NCBI GenBank assembly: GCA_900107575.1
Contig: FNQX01000007.1
Span: forward strand, 95,037 to 159,036
DNA from: Lachnospiraceae bacterium NK3A20
GTDB lineage: Bacteria; Bacillota; Clostridia; Lachnospirales; Lachnospiraceae
DNA length: 64,000 nucleotides
Direction of reading: 5' to 3'
Shown: one piece after another, positions 54,331 to 63,751 of the stretch
Numbering within the stretch: position 1 is the first letter of the stretch
Layout of the letters: each line of letters opens with the position of its first letter
The notes under the pieces: model-generated
What the model was told of the DNA's origin: nothing
The model's input: only the letters and a program-made list of their open reading frames with translations
The model's database searches: none
Translations under genes and position numbers: made by a program

Positions 54331-54372
54331 AGAGGCAACCCCTGCATTTGCAGGAGCTGCCTCTAATTTTTT
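54331..54372 (+). terminator. Intrinsic terminator of rqcH
   Basis: AGAGGCA (54331-54337) pairs with TGCCTCT, with CCTGCA/TGCAGG inside, and a run of seven T residues follows. The T run touches the stop codon of the converging aminotransferase gene. Confidence 0.88.
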
Positions 54373-55691
54373 TACTGCTCGGGAGCTGTGATGTTCGCTC
54401 TCTCATCGTAGTTGTCCAGAAGGTGTTGCGCGGACACGAGCCTTACGCAGACGGTGAAGAGTCTGGACGCGGTCCGCAGATCTTCGAGCGGCGGATAGGT
54501 CGGCGCAATGCGGATGTTGGAGTCGTGCGGATCCTTATGGTACGGCCAGGTGGAGCCTGCCGGAGTCAGCTTGACGCCGGCCTTCTTGGCCCTGTCCACA
54601 ATCTCCTTCGCCGTCCCGTCGAGACCGTCGAAGCTGATGAAATAGCCGCCGTTCGGTTTGGTCCAGCAGGCGATGTCAAGACCCTGGAGGTTCTCCTCGA
54701 AGATCTCTTCCACTGCTTCGAACTTCGGGCGGATGATCCCGGCGTGTTTCTTCATATGCTCCACCATGCCGTGGATATCCTTGAAGAATCTCACATGGCG
54801 CAGCTGGTTGACCTTATCGTAACCGATGGTCTGATGTTTTAACTGATTCTTAATATCCTCCAGGTTGTTCGGCGAAGTCGCAAGCGCCGCGATGCCGCTC
54901 CCGGGGAAAGTGATCTTCGAGGTCGACGCGAACTTGTACACGATATCCGGGTTGCCCGCTCTCTTGCACTCCGCAAGGATCTCAATGAGATAGTCCTGAT
55001 GGTCCTCGTACAGGTGATGAATACCGTAGGCGTTGTCCCAGTAAATGCGGAAATCCTTCGCGGCGGGTTTCAGGCGGGCGAAGCGTCTCACTGTTTCGTC
55101 GCTGTAGGAATAACCCTGGGGATTGGAATACTTCGGTACGCACCAGATGCCCTTAATGGCCTCATCTTCCGCCACCAGCTTCTCGATCGTGTCCATGTCG
55201 GGGCCTTCGGTCGACATGGGAACCGGGATCATCTCGATGCCGAAATACTCCGTGATGCCGAAATGCCTGTCGTAGCCGGGCACGGGGCAGAGCCACTTCA
55301 CTTTGTCCAGCTGGCACCAGGGCGTGTTGCCCATGACGCCGTGCGTGAAGCTCCGGGAGATCTGATCATACATGACATTCAGTGAAGAGTTGCCGTAGAT
55401 CAGGATATTGTCCGGATTGTTCTCCATCATATCCCCGATCAGGACCTTCGCTTCCTCAATGCCGCCGAGCACACCGTAGTTGCGGCAGTCCGTGCCGTCC
55501 TCACAACAGAGGTCCGCACCGCTGGTCAGGGCATCCATAAGACCCATCGACAGATCCAGCTGATCCTTGCAGGGCTTGCCGCGGCTCATGTCGAGCTCCA
55601 GCTCCATGGACTGGAACTTGCTGTACTCTTTTTTCAGCGCGGCGATTTCCGTCTGCAGCTCCTCTTTGGACATCGTAAGATATGACTTCAT
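54372..55691 (-). CDS. PLP-dependent aminotransferase, MocR-like class I subgroup
   Basis: Fold-type I aminotransferase of the Aminotran_MocR group common in Clostridia, probably using aspartate or alanine; the substrate is not certain. The PLP lysine is in FASTSKITFPGSG, the pyridoxal ring contact in DNAYGIHHLY, and NPQGYSYSDETVRRFA precedes it. There is no N-terminal DNA-binding domain, so it is an enzyme and not a MocR regulator. Length 439 residues. Stands alone, with a palindromic operator candidate 115 bases upstream. Confidence 0.85.
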   Translation of the reverse strand: MKSYLTMSKEELQTEIAALKKEYSKFQSMELELDMSRGKPCKDQLDLSMGLMDALTSGADLCCEDGTDCRNYGVLGGIEEAKVLIGDMMENNPDNILIYGNSSLNVMYDQISRSFTHGVMGNTPWCQLDKVKWLCPVPGYDRHFGITEYFGIEMIPVPMSTEGPDMDTIEKLVAEDEAIKGIWCVPKYSNPQGYSYSDETVRRFARLKPAAKDFRIYWDNAYGIHHLYEDHQDYLIEILAECKRAGNPDIVYKFASTSKITFPGSGIAALATSPNNLEDIKNQLKHQTIGYDKVNQLRHVRFFKDIHGMVEHMKKHAGIIRPKFEAVEEIFEENLQGLDIACWTKPNGGYFISFDGLDGTAKEIVDRAKKAGVKLTPAGSTWPYHKDPHDSNIRIAPTYPPLEDLRTASRLFTVCVRLVSAQHLLDNYDERANITAPEQ

Positions 55692-55804
55692 CTATTCTCC
55701 TTCCACTCCTCTTGCGGCACCACTGACCTTTCGGAAGGAATGCATTGGCACGTCTTCCAGACCAGGTCCCGGCACCGCGAATTTCGCGGCATCCGCTGCC
55801 CGTA

Positions 55805-55816
55805 ATTGTATACAAT
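55805..55816. promoter_or_regulatory. Palindromic operator candidate upstream of the aminotransferase
   Basis: ATTGTATACAAT is a perfect 12-base palindrome; a related half-site TTTTGTACAG lies 9 bases on. TATACA on the minus strand within it could serve as a -10. A GntR-type repressor would fit, but the regulator is unknown. Confidence 0.4.
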
Positions 55817-55849
55817 GATGCAAATTTTGTACAGAGGGAAGACAAGGAA

Positions 55850-57514
55850 TTATTTCATCCAATGCAGCCTGATAAGGATCTTCGCCAGCTTCTCTCCCCC
55901 GGGAAGAGAAGTCAGATTCTCTCTCGTCATCGTGCCGGTGCGGATGAGCAGGATGAAATAGACTGCGATCGCGACAACAAGTGCCGGCAGTACCGCGAAC
56001 AGGTTGACGAAATAGGCTCTGTCCATGTGCAGCACGTGGAGGAAAATTGCGCGAAGTGCCGCGTTCACGGCAAAGGCAGCCGCTCCCATGACGACAGCGC
56101 AGAGGAGGGGTTTGACGAACAGGGCGACATAATCCCGCTGCAGTCCCAGATATTTCCTCAGGAAAAGCTCATTCACGACAAAGATCATGAGCGCGTACAG
56201 GACGCTGACGAAGACCAGTGTGTACACTGCCTGCTCCACAGGGAAAATAAATAACAGGCCGGCCAGCACGATAGTCTGGATGATGAGCGCGATGCCGGCC
56301 GATACGAGGGGCATGTTCATCCTGCCGATCGACTGCAGCGCGGCGTTCGTAATCGTGGAAATGGAATAGAACACGACGGTGATGGCAAGAAGTGCCAGGA
56401 GGCTGGCCGCAAGGCCAAGGCTCTCCATCTGCGGGAACATGAGCATTGTGATCGGCTTCGCCAGGACTGCCAGTCCCATGAAGGCAGGGATGGCAATGAG
56501 GGCCGTGATCCTGGATGCGCTCGCAACCCTCGTCCTCGTCTCCTCAAGATCCCCCTTCGCAAAGGCCGCGGAGATGCCGGGGATAATGGCGCTGCTCACC
56601 GCCGTCGCAATCGAAATGGGAATGTTGGAGATGACAACCGCCTTGTTCGAGAAGATGCCGTACGCCGTCGTCGCCGCGATCTCGTCCATGCCGCGGGCGT
56701 GGATCATGATCCGGTAGAAAATTGTCTGGTTGAGGGAAGTGGTGAGGTTCAGAATAAAACCGCTGAGCATGAACGGCGTGATGACAAGGATCGTCTCCTT
56801 CATGATCCGACCGTAGCCATCGAGCCTTCCGGAAGTGTCCACGGCAATCAGATCCGCATTTCTCCTCGTGTATCTGTGGTAGCAGAAATACATGAAAATG
56901 AGCGCGATGAGAACGCCGGAGCCGGTGCCGAGTGCAGAGCCTGCGGCACCCATCTGTGCCTGCCTCGTCGCATCCTCTCCCGCCGCAAGGCGCATGAGCG
57001 CCCAGGCGGCGCCGATGGAGACAATGGCGTTCGCCAGCTGCTCCAGAATCTGTGAAATGGAGGTCTGTACCATGGAGCCGTGCGCCTGGAAATAGCCGCG
57101 CAGCGCCGCAAGAATCCCGAAGAGGAAAACCGTCGGCCCGAAGACGCGCAGCACGTTCTCCGCGACTGCCGGCACGAGGAGTCCCGCGCCGAAGAAGAGC
57201 AGAAGGCTCGCCGCAAGGCCCACGATCAGGCCATAAATTAATGCGCAGCGAAATATTCTCTGCGCATTGCGTCTCTCACCGACTGCCAGCTTCTGTGCCA
57301 TCAGCTTCGAAACCGCCGATGGCACACTGTAGCTGGAGACCATGAGTATGATCGAATAAATGTTGTAGGCAGTCCCGTAATACCCGTTGCCCTCATCTCC
57401 GATGATAGCGGTAAGCGGTGCCCTGTACAGGAGTCCGATGATCCTCACGATCATACTCGCTGCCGCGAGAATTCCTGCCTGTACCAATACTCCGTTGCGT
57501 TTTGACTCTGCCAT
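55850..57514 (-). CDS. MOP-superfamily flippase (SpoVB/MurJ-like)
   Basis: Polytopic membrane protein with about 14 helices over 554 residues, family of lipid-linked oligosaccharide flippases. Family features: the first helix VLVQAGILAAASMIVRIIGLLYR, GDEGNGYYGTAYNIYSI loop and repeated Gly/Pro-rich helices. It could export lipid II (MurJ/Amj-like role), a sporulation intermediate or another polymer unit; the sequence does not decide. It stands between glgA (40 bases downstream on the map and upstream in transcription) and the aminotransferase. Confidence 0.85.
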   Translation of the reverse strand: MAESKRNGVLVQAGILAAASMIVRIIGLLYRAPLTAIIGDEGNGYYGTAYNIYSIILMVSSYSVPSAVSKLMAQKLAVGERRNAQRIFRCALIYGLIVGLAASLLLFFGAGLLVPAVAENVLRVFGPTVFLFGILAALRGYFQAHGSMVQTSISQILEQLANAIVSIGAAWALMRLAAGEDATRQAQMGAAGSALGTGSGVLIALIFMYFCYHRYTRRNADLIAVDTSGRLDGYGRIMKETILVITPFMLSGFILNLTTSLNQTIFYRIMIHARGMDEIAATTAYGIFSNKAVVISNIPISIATAVSSAIIPGISAAFAKGDLEETRTRVASASRITALIAIPAFMGLAVLAKPITMLMFPQMESLGLAASLLALLAITVVFYSISTITNAALQSIGRMNMPLVSAGIALIIQTIVLAGLLFIFPVEQAVYTLVFVSVLYALMIFVVNELFLRKYLGLQRDYVALFVKPLLCAVVMGAAAFAVNAALRAIFLHVLHMDRAYFVNLFAVLPALVVAIAVYFILLIRTGTMTRENLTSLPGGEKLAKILIRLHWMK

Positions 57515-57554
57515 TCAGTGTAACTTTCTAATTGTTGTTGGTCGCTGGATCGGA

Positions 57555-59003
57555 TTATCCGATGAGCCAGTCGTACATCTGCTGGTACTTGCCCGCGGAC
57601 TTTTTCCATGAGAAATCGGCCGCCATCGCCCTGTCGATGATCTTGTTCCAGTCTCTCTTCTTGTCGTAATAAATCTTCTCCGCGTAACGTACCGCATGCA
57701 TCATCTCGTGCGCGTTGTAGTTCGTGAAGGTGAATCCTGTGCCGGTTCCCGCGAATTCGTTGTAGGGCTCGACGGTATCCTTGAGGCCGCCCGTCTCCCG
57801 GACGATCGGAACCGTGCCATAGCGCAGTGCCATGAGCTGGGAGAGGCCGCAGGGCTCGAACAGCGACGGCATGAGGAAGGCGTCACTCGCCGCGTAGATC
57901 TTGTGCGAGAGATCCTCGGAATAGTAGATGTTGGCCGCCAGCTTGTCCCCGTATTTCTCGTCGAAATAGCGGAACATGTTCTCGTATCTCTCCTCACCGG
58001 TGCCCAGGACCACAACCTGGATCGCGTCGAGGGAGAGCATCTCTTCCATCACGTAGGCAATGAGATCGAAGCCCTTCTGATCCGTGAGTCTGGAGACAAT
58101 GCCAATCATGAAGGTCTTATCGTCCTGTTTCAGTCCGAGCTCTTTCTGGAGGGCCGCCTTGTTGCGCACCTTCTCCTTACGGAAACTGGAAGCGTTGTAG
58201 CGGAACGGAATTCTCCCGTCCGTCTCCGGGTTGAACTCGTCGTAGTCAATGCCATTTAAGATGCCGCGCAGGTCGTGGCTTCTCGCATTGAGAATGCCGT
58301 CCAGACCCTCGCCGTAATACTGCGTTTTGATCTCCTCCGCGTAGGTCGGACTGACGGTCGTGATCGCGTCCGCGTAAACGATGCCGCCCTTTAAGAGGTT
58401 CGCATCCCTGTAGGCTTCCAGCTTGTCCGGCGTGAAATAGTAGCCGGACAGGCCTGTGATATTTTCCACATCCTGCACGTTCCACTTGCCCTGGAAACGG
58501 AGGTTGTGTATCGTCATGACGGTCTTGATGCCGTGATAGAACTCGTTGTCCTGGAACCGCTCCTTGAGGTAAACAGGAACCAGGCCGGTCTGCCAGTCGT
58601 GGCAGTGAATGAGGTCCGGACGGAAGCCGATGGTCGGCAGCGCGGAGAGCACCGCCTTCGAGAAGAAGGCAAAGCGCTTGATCTCGAACAGCGCGTCATC
58701 GGTGTAAGGCTTGTAGGTGTTGAAGAGTTCCTCGTTGTCGATGAAATAATAGATGACGCCGTCCGCTTCCGCCTTCAGAATTCCCACATACATGTTCTTC
58801 CAGTCGAAATCCATGTAGAAGCTCGTGACATACTCCATCTTATCCTTCATTTCCTGGCGGATGCAGGAATATTTCGGCAGAAAAACGCGGACGTCATAGT
58901 ACTCCTTGTCAATTTCCTTGGGAAGCGAACCAACCACATCAGCAAGTCCCCCGGTTTTGATAAAAGGTACCCCTTCCGACGCGACGAAAAGAATGTTCTT
59001 CAT
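57555..59003 (-). CDS. glgA: Glycogen synthase (ADP-glucose type)
   Basis: GT5 enzyme extending alpha-1,4-glucan from ADP-glucose. The N-terminal KTGGLADVVGSLPKEI motif binds the donor; HCHDWQTGLVPVYLK, the TRLTDQKGFDLI start of the second Rossmann lobe, and EPCGLSQLMALRYGTVPIVRETGGLKDTV are all present. Length 482 residues. Other glg genes are not in the window, so glycogen synthesis is split. A lone TATAAT (minus strand, 59048-59043) lies 40 bases upstream without a clear -35. Confidence 0.94.
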   Translation of the reverse strand: MKNILFVASEGVPFIKTGGLADVVGSLPKEIDKEYYDVRVFLPKYSCIRQEMKDKMEYVTSFYMDFDWKNMYVGILKAEADGVIYYFIDNEELFNTYKPYTDDALFEIKRFAFFSKAVLSALPTIGFRPDLIHCHDWQTGLVPVYLKERFQDNEFYHGIKTVMTIHNLRFQGKWNVQDVENITGLSGYYFTPDKLEAYRDANLLKGGIVYADAITTVSPTYAEEIKTQYYGEGLDGILNARSHDLRGILNGIDYDEFNPETDGRIPFRYNASSFRKEKVRNKAALQKELGLKQDDKTFMIGIVSRLTDQKGFDLIAYVMEEMLSLDAIQVVVLGTGEERYENMFRYFDEKYGDKLAANIYYSEDLSHKIYAASDAFLMPSLFEPCGLSQLMALRYGTVPIVRETGGLKDTVEPYNEFAGTGTGFTFTNYNAHEMMHAVRYAEKIYYDKKRDWNKIIDRAMAADFSWKKSAGKYQQMYDWLIG

Positions 59004-59050
59004 AGCAGAATCCCCCCATTTTTCTTAAGTTGCGCTGCCAATATTATAAC

Positions 59051-59908
59051 CTAAATCCGCTGCTCCGTATACTGTCTGAGGGCAATGAGACTGTGGAGTC
59101 CCAGAAGTTCCCGGACCCGTTCCTCTTCCATTCCAAAGGACAGAAGCCGCGCTGCCGCCGTGTCCCGAAGGCGCTCCGGTGTCACCGGTTCCCGAATACC
59201 TGCACGAACGCCATAGTCTCTTACCAGTTTCCAGATGCGCTGCCTTGTAAGAGAGCCGCCGGTTCTGTTCCGGAACAGAATGTCGTCTCTGCCCGTGAAA
59301 TCGTGACGAAAGGCGTCAATGTAAACCCGCAGTGCGTCTGCTGCGGCATCATCCAGTGGAACACTCCTCTCGTTCTCCGTCCCCGCCTGCACCCGCACCG
59401 TGTTGAGGAGGAAGTCAAGATCCCGGATGCGCAGTGGTAAGAGCTCTGTCACCTTCATGCCGGAGGAGGCCAGAAGATACAGGATTGCCGTATCCCGGAT
59501 GCCGGCTCTCTTCTCTCTTCCCGGAGCTGCAAGAAGGTCGGAGAGCTCCTCCGGGGGCAGCGGCTCCGGCACCTTCCCCTTCCTCGCACCTTTGGCGGAT
59601 TCGATGTTGCAGAGAGGCTCCGAGGTATCCCGTGGCAGAATCCCGCGCTTTGCAAGGTAATCGAAGAAACCGTGGAGGCTTGCGATCATGCGCCGCACCG
59701 TATTCTCCGACGCGCCGGAAGTCTTCAAATCCAGGATGAAATCCTCAAGGAGAGGCTCATCCATCTCCCCAATCTCTGTGATCTGCCATTTCGCAGCAAA
59801 AGCTATGAGTTTATTGAGGTCCGCGCGATAGGCTGCGCTTGTATGGGGGCTTAAATGCCTCTCGTTTCTCAGTATGGAAAGATATTCTTCTATGAGCTCT
59901 TCGAACAA
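59051..59908 (-). CDS. Xer-like tyrosine recombinase family protein with degenerate active site
   Basis: Has the full Xer layout: SAM-like N-terminal core-binding domain (about 1-90) and C-terminal catalytic fold (about 115-285). By alignment to XerD, the six active-site positions read Lys152 (normally Arg), Gly176 (Lys), Glu245 (His), Arg248 (kept), Leu271 (His) and Tyr280 (kept). It may bind DNA without recombining it, or use an altered chemistry. The start is taken as TTG 59908 with AAGGGAG 6 bases upstream; an upstream ATG would lie inside the rny terminator hairpin. Degenerate Xer relatives are known in streptococci (XerD-like). Confidence 0.82.
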   Translation of the reverse strand: MFEELIEEYLSILRNERHLSPHTSAAYRADLNKLIAFAAKWQITEIGEMDEPLLEDFILDLKTSGASENTVRRMIASLHGFFDYLAKRGILPRDTSEPLCNIESAKGARKGKVPEPLPPEELSDLLAAPGREKRAGIRDTAILYLLASSGMKVTELLPLRIRDLDFLLNTVRVQAGTENERSVPLDDAAADALRVYIDAFRHDFTGRDDILFRNRTGGSLTRQRIWKLVRDYGVRAGIREPVTPERLRDTAAARLLSFGMEEERVRELLGLHSLIALRQYTEQRI

Positions 59909-59940
59909 GATTATCTCCCTTCTGTGTTCCCCTACGTCAA

Positions 59941-59972
59941 AGGCGGAATGATGATCGCTCATCATTCCGCCT
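59941..59972 (-). terminator. Terminator hairpin behind rny
   Basis: Fourteen-base perfect arms (59941-59954, 59959-59972) with a 4-base loop, 33 bases past the rny stop. On the minus strand it is followed by TTTGA only, so it may be partial, with read-through into the Xer-like gene. Confidence 0.7.
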
Positions 59973-60005
59973 CACAACATTTTCGCGTTTCAGCCAGCCT
60001 GGTTA

Positions 60006-61556
60006 TTACTTAGCGTAGTCAGTAACCCGTGATTCACGGATGACATTGACCTTGATCTGTCCAGGATATTCCATCTCGTCTTCGATCTTCTTGGAAATAT
60101 CATGGGCCAGCAGTACCATATCGGTATCGCTGATCTTCTCAGGAACTACCATTACACGAACTTCTCTGCCCGCCTGGATGGCATAAGAATTACTTACTCC
60201 CTTAAAACTGTTGGTGATTTCTTCTAACTGTTTCAGTCTTGACGTATAGGTCTCGAGGGTTTCTCTTCTCGCTCCGGGTCTTGCCGCGGAGATGGTGTCA
60301 GCCGCCTGTACGAGGCAGGCGATCAGGCTCGTCGGCTCGACGTCGCCATGGTGGGATTCAACCGCATTGGTCACAACCGCAGCTTCCTTGTACTTGCGGC
60401 ACAGTTCTGCGCCAAGCTGTACGTGGGAGCCTTCCATCTCATGGTCAACTGCTTTGCCGATATCGTGCAGAAGACCTGCACGTTTCGCCATACGCACATC
60501 AAGTCCGAGCTCGCCGGCCATCAGACCGGTCAGCTGTGCTACCTCGATTGAATGTTTCAATACATTCTGGCCGTAGCTCGTACGATAACGGAGCTTGCCA
60601 AGGAGTCTTACGAGTTCCGGATGAACGCCATGTACGCCAACCTCAAGGGTTGCCGCCTCACCTTCCTCTTTGATCGTAGACTCAACTTCCTTCTTGGCCT
60701 TTTCTACCATTTCCTCGATTCTGGCCGGATGAATTCGTCCGTCCACAATCAGCTTCTCAAGGGCAATTCTCGCAACTTCACGACGAATCGGATCAAAGCC
60801 GCTGATGACTACCGCTTCCGGCGTATCATCAATGATCAGATCCACACCGGTCAGAGTCTCGAGCGTGCGGATATTCCTACCCTCACGGCCGATGATCCTG
60901 CCCTTCATCTCATCGTTCGGAAGCTGTACTACCGAGATTGTAGCCTCGGCTACATGGTCGGCCGCGCATCTCTGGATGGCGTTGACCACATATTCCTTGG
61001 CCTTCTTGTCAGCCTCGTCCTTTGCCTCTGCCTCGATCTCCTTGATCCTGACAGCGGCATCGTGCCTTGTCTCATCTTCAACAGTTTTTAAGAGATATTC
61101 TTTTGCCTGGTCGGAGGTCAGACCTGAAATTCGTTCCAGTTCCTGCAGACGCTGTTCACTCAGTTTGGCAGCTTCTTCCTGCTTCCTACGCAGCGAATCT
61201 TCCCTGGATGCCAGACTCTGTTCCTTGCGTTCCAGAGAGTCCGACTTCCTGTCGAGAGCCTCTTCCTTCTGCTGAAGCCTGCGCTCATTGCGCTGTGCCT
61301 CGTCTCTTCTGTCCTTGATCTCTTTGTCGAGATCGTTCCTGGCCTTGATATTCTCTTCCTTGGCCTGGAGAAGAGCTTCGCGCTTCTTGGTCTCCGCAGT
61401 CGAAAGTGCCTCATCAATGATCGCTCTTGCCTTCTTCTCGGCATTGTCGACATTCTTCGCATCTTCCGCGTCGCGACGCTTGTTCGCGATGTACATGCCT
61501 GCCGGCAGGGCGATCACAAGGGTCAGGATCACTGCAATGATGATCACAACCGTCAT
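60006..61556 (-). CDS. rny: Ribonuclease Y
   Basis: Membrane-anchored endoribonuclease that starts mRNA decay in Firmicutes. N-terminal membrane helix (about 3-24), long charged coiled coil (about 30-200), KH domain with [15 protein letters not shown] and HD domain with [14 protein letters not shown] (catalytic His-Asp). Length 516 residues is standard. It has its own promoter and a ribosome site AAGGAGGTG 10 bases before the ATG that can pair with the next bases (61562-61574). Confidence 0.96.
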   Translation of the reverse strand: MTVVIIIAVILTLVIALPAGMYIANKRRDAEDAKNVDNAEKKARAIIDEALSTAETKKREALLQAKEENIKARNDLDKEIKDRRDEAQRNERRLQQKEEALDRKSDSLERKEQSLASREDSLRRKQEEAAKLSEQRLQELERISGLTSDQAKEYLLKTVEDETRHDAAVRIKEIEAEAKDEADKKAKEYVVNAIQRCAADHVAEATISVVQLPNDEMKGRIIGREGRNIRTLETLTGVDLIIDDTPEAVVISGFDPIRREVARIALEKLIVDGRIHPARIEEMVEKAKKEVESTIKEEGEAATLEVGVHGVHPELVRLLGKLRYRTSYGQNVLKHSIEVAQLTGLMAGELGLDVRMAKRAGLLHDIGKAVDHEMEGSHVQLGAELCRKYKEAAVVTNAVESHHGDVEPTSLIACLVQAADTISAARPGARRETLETYTSRLKQLEEITNSFKGVSNSYAIQAGREVRVMVVPEKISDTDMVLLAHDISKKIEDEMEYPGQIKVNVIRESRVTDYAK

Positions 61557-61561
61557 GATAC

Positions 61562-61574
61562 AGGAGCACCTCCT
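61562..61574 (-). promoter_or_regulatory. Self-complementary ribosome binding site of rny
   Basis: The minus strand reads AGGAG-GTG-CTCCT: the Shine-Dalgarno sequence can pair with the five bases downstream of it. Sequestration could lower or regulate rny translation. Confidence 0.4.
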
Positions 61575-61668
61575 TATTCAATTTTATTGCATAGATATAC
61601 AGTAATACAAAGGATTCCAGACGAAAGAACCCCAGGGAAATGCATTACTGATAACTCACAACACTTAA

Positions 61669-61697
61669 ATATTAAACGTTTATGGGAAAGGTGTCAA
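61669..61697 (-). promoter_or_regulatory. Promoter for rny
   Basis: On the minus strand a perfect TTGACA (61697-61692) and TAATAT (61674-61669) are 17 bases apart. The leader would be about 105 bases. The -10 matches in four of six positions. Confidence 0.6.
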
Positions 61698-61758
61698 TGA
61701 GCTGACAGCAGATTGCCCAAAATTTTGCACCCATTCCGCGGCTTGTTTCAGTACAATT

Positions 61759-62376
61759 TCACTGTTCTTTCATCACCTTGCGTATCGTCTCCATCGCGTA
61801 TCCCTTTCGCAGAAGGAAGGCTATGGTTTTCTGTATTTCGGCGTAATCTGCGGTATCCAGATCGAAGTGGCGTTTGGCGAGCAGCTGTCGTATCTGCTCT
61901 TCCTCCTGCTGCGTGATGACAGCCTCGTTCTCCTCACGATACGCTGCGATGGCTTCCTCGATCACAGTCCCGGGCACCCCCTTCCGGAGGAGATCCTGAC
62001 GTATCCTCGCAAGACTCCTATCGTTCAAATGGTATTTCAGATAGCTGTCAGATAGCCTTCTGTCGTCAATGTAGTGCGCCTCTTCCATCCGGTCTGCGGC
62101 TTCTGTCGCAATATCCTCCGGGTAGCCAGCCCTTGTCAGCTTGTCTATGAGGCCCTGCCTTGCATAGTCCATGTCCTGAAGCAGACTCCCGCACTTTCTG
62201 AGCGCACTGCTCTTTTGCTCATCCCGGATCATGTCCCATACATTCTCAGGGATCTCTTCGCCGACACGAAGGTTGTATAAATACACATCTCTATTCGACA
62301 GGACCAGGGTCGTATCGTAGTCGATCTCAACCCTGGTCCTCGTTTTGCTCTTTGGTGTCAGTGACGTTACCGTCAT
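61759..62376 (-). CDS. recX: Regulatory protein RecX
   Basis: Binds and restrains RecA filaments. Three helical repeats typical of RecX are visible, with GYPEDIATEAADRMEEAHYIDDRRLSDSYLKY in the middle (YIDD-R-(A/S) motif) and the RKGVPGTVIEEAI helix after it. Length 205 residues. It is downstream of recA, separated by 180 bases that hold copy B of the structured repeat, which may reduce recX expression relative to recA. Confidence 0.9.
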   Translation of the reverse strand: MTVTSLTPKSKTRTRVEIDYDTTLVLSNRDVYLYNLRVGEEIPENVWDMIRDEQKSSALRKCGSLLQDMDYARQGLIDKLTRAGYPEDIATEAADRMEEAHYIDDRRLSDSYLKYHLNDRSLARIRQDLLRKGVPGTVIEEAIAAYREENEAVITQQEEEQIRQLLAKRHFDLDTADYAEIQKTIAFLLRKGYAMETIRKVMKEQ

Positions 62377-62439
62377 ACACTCTCCCTCGAAGCGCTATCC
62401 GCTAATATTTCCAGTGCCGCGTATTTTGCTGCACTCGCA

Positions 62440-62555
62440 GCAGAAAATCGCGTACGCGATTACTCGCGAAGGCGATTTCTCACGAATCGGGTCCTCGGCG
62501 ATGCTTGCATCACCGAGGACCATTTGGAAGGGATGCATCGGCATCCCTTCCAAAT
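62440..62555 (-). repeat. Structured intergenic repeat, copy B
   Basis: Between recA and recX. H1: 62446-62452 with 62455-62461. H2: 62491-62504 with 62507-62520 around a TT loop, one mismatch. H3: a perfect 15-bp stem 62522-62536 with 62541-62555, loop ATCG, 1 base past the recA stop. It aligns with copy A (10024-10124) and has about 17 extra bases after H1. H3 is the longest perfect stem in the window. Confidence 0.8.
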
Positions 62556-62556
62556 T

Positions 62557-63630
62557 TTACTCCTCCGGCTTAGCTTCGTCCGCCAGAGCAGCCTCCGGCG
62601 CGGTTTCGGCCGGTTTCTTCGCGCCATCCGGATCCAGGCCGTAGTGTTCCCTCACGGCGCGGTCGATCTCATAGAGGGTCTCCTGGTGATCTTCGAGATA
62701 TTTCTTCGTATTCTCACGGCCCTGGCCGATCTTCTCACCCTTGTAGTTGTACCAGGCGCCGCTCTTCTGCACGACATCCGCATTGGCAGCCAGATCCAGC
62801 ACGTCTCCCGTGTAGGAAATCCCCTTGCCGAACATGATGTCGAATTCCGCTTCCTTGAACGGCGGCGCAATCTTGTTCTTCACAACCTTGACTCTTGTGC
62901 GGTTGCCGACCACTTCGCCGCTCTGTTTGATCGACTCAATCCTTCTCACATCGAGGCGGACAGAGGAATAGAACTTGAGTGCTCGGCCACCTGTTGTCGT
63001 CTCCGGGCTGCCGAACATGACGCCAACCTTCTCTCGCAGCTGGTTGATGAAGACAACGGTACAGTTGGACTTGCTGATGACGGCTGTCAGCTTACGCAGA
63101 GCCTGGCTCATGAGCCTGGCCTGCAGACCGACGTGGGAGTCTCCCATCTCGCCGTCAATCTCCGCCTTGGGCACCAGGGCGGCAACAGAGTCTATGACCA
63201 CGATGTCGATCGCCGCGGAACGAACCATGGTCTCGGCGATCTCGAGCGCCTGCTCACCGGAGTCAGGTTGAGAGATGTAGAGGTTGTCAATATCGACGCC
63301 GATATTCTTCGCGTACACCGGATCCAGTGCGTGCTCTGCGTCAATGAAGCCTGCGATGCCACCGCGTCTCTGTACCTCTGCGATCATGTGGAGCGTCAGT
63401 GTCGTCTTGCCGGAAGATTCCGGTCCGTACACCTCGACGATTCTTCCCTTCGGAATGCCGCCGGCACCGAGCGCGATATCCAGCGAGAGCGAGCCGGTCG
63501 GCGTCGTCTCCACATCCATCTTATTGGAAGGATCGCCGAGCTTCATCACCGCTCCCTTGCCGTACTGTTTCTCAATCTGGGAGATTGCGGCGTCCAGCGC
63601 CTTCAATCTGTCATCATGATCCATTGCCAT
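62557..63630 (-). CDS. recA: Recombinase RecA
   Basis: Central recombinase and SOS co-protease. Walker [11 protein letters not shown], the [22 protein letters not shown] region, and loop L2 with [18 protein letters not shown] are present; the C-terminus is acidic and Ala/Pro-rich. I choose the ATG at 63630, 9 bases from AAGGAG; an in-frame codon further upstream would place the start in the leader. Length 357 residues. A good promoter and a LexA box lie upstream. Confidence 0.97.
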   Translation of the reverse strand: MAMDHDDRLKALDAAISQIEKQYGKGAVMKLGDPSNKMDVETTPTGSLSLDIALGAGGIPKGRIVEVYGPESSGKTTLTLHMIAEVQRRGGIAGFIDAEHALDPVYAKNIGVDIDNLYISQPDSGEQALEIAETMVRSAAIDIVVIDSVAALVPKAEIDGEMGDSHVGLQARLMSQALRKLTAVISKSNCTVVFINQLREKVGVMFGSPETTTGGRALKFYSSVRLDVRRIESIKQSGEVVGNRTRVKVVKNKIAPPFKEAEFDIMFGKGISYTGDVLDLAANADVVQKSGAWYNYKGEKIGQGRENTKKYLEDHQETLYEIDRAVREHYGLDPDGAKKPAETAPEAALADEAKPEE

Positions 63631-63701
63631 AATACCCTGCTCCTTCTCTTCCTGTACGTTAATATGTTTCTTCAACATCTTCTAAGTTCCGAATCGTTTT
63701 A

Positions 63702-63713
63702 GAACATGTGTTC
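63702..63713. promoter_or_regulatory. LexA (DinR) SOS box of recA
   Basis: GAAC-ATGT-GTTC, a perfect Gram-positive SOS core palindrome; on the minus strand CGAACACATGTTCT matches the wider CGAACRNRYGTTYC pattern in all but the last base. It starts 9 bases downstream of the -10 box, where LexA would block initiation. Confidence 0.88.
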
Positions 63714-63722
63714 GTATTCGTC

Positions 63723-63751
63723 AGTATAGCATTGCACGCATCCCTTTGCAA
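63723..63751 (-). promoter_or_regulatory. Promoter for recA
   Basis: On the minus strand TTGCAA (63751-63746) and TATACT (63728-63723) are 17 bases apart, with TGC before the -10 (extended type). Confidence 0.8.
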
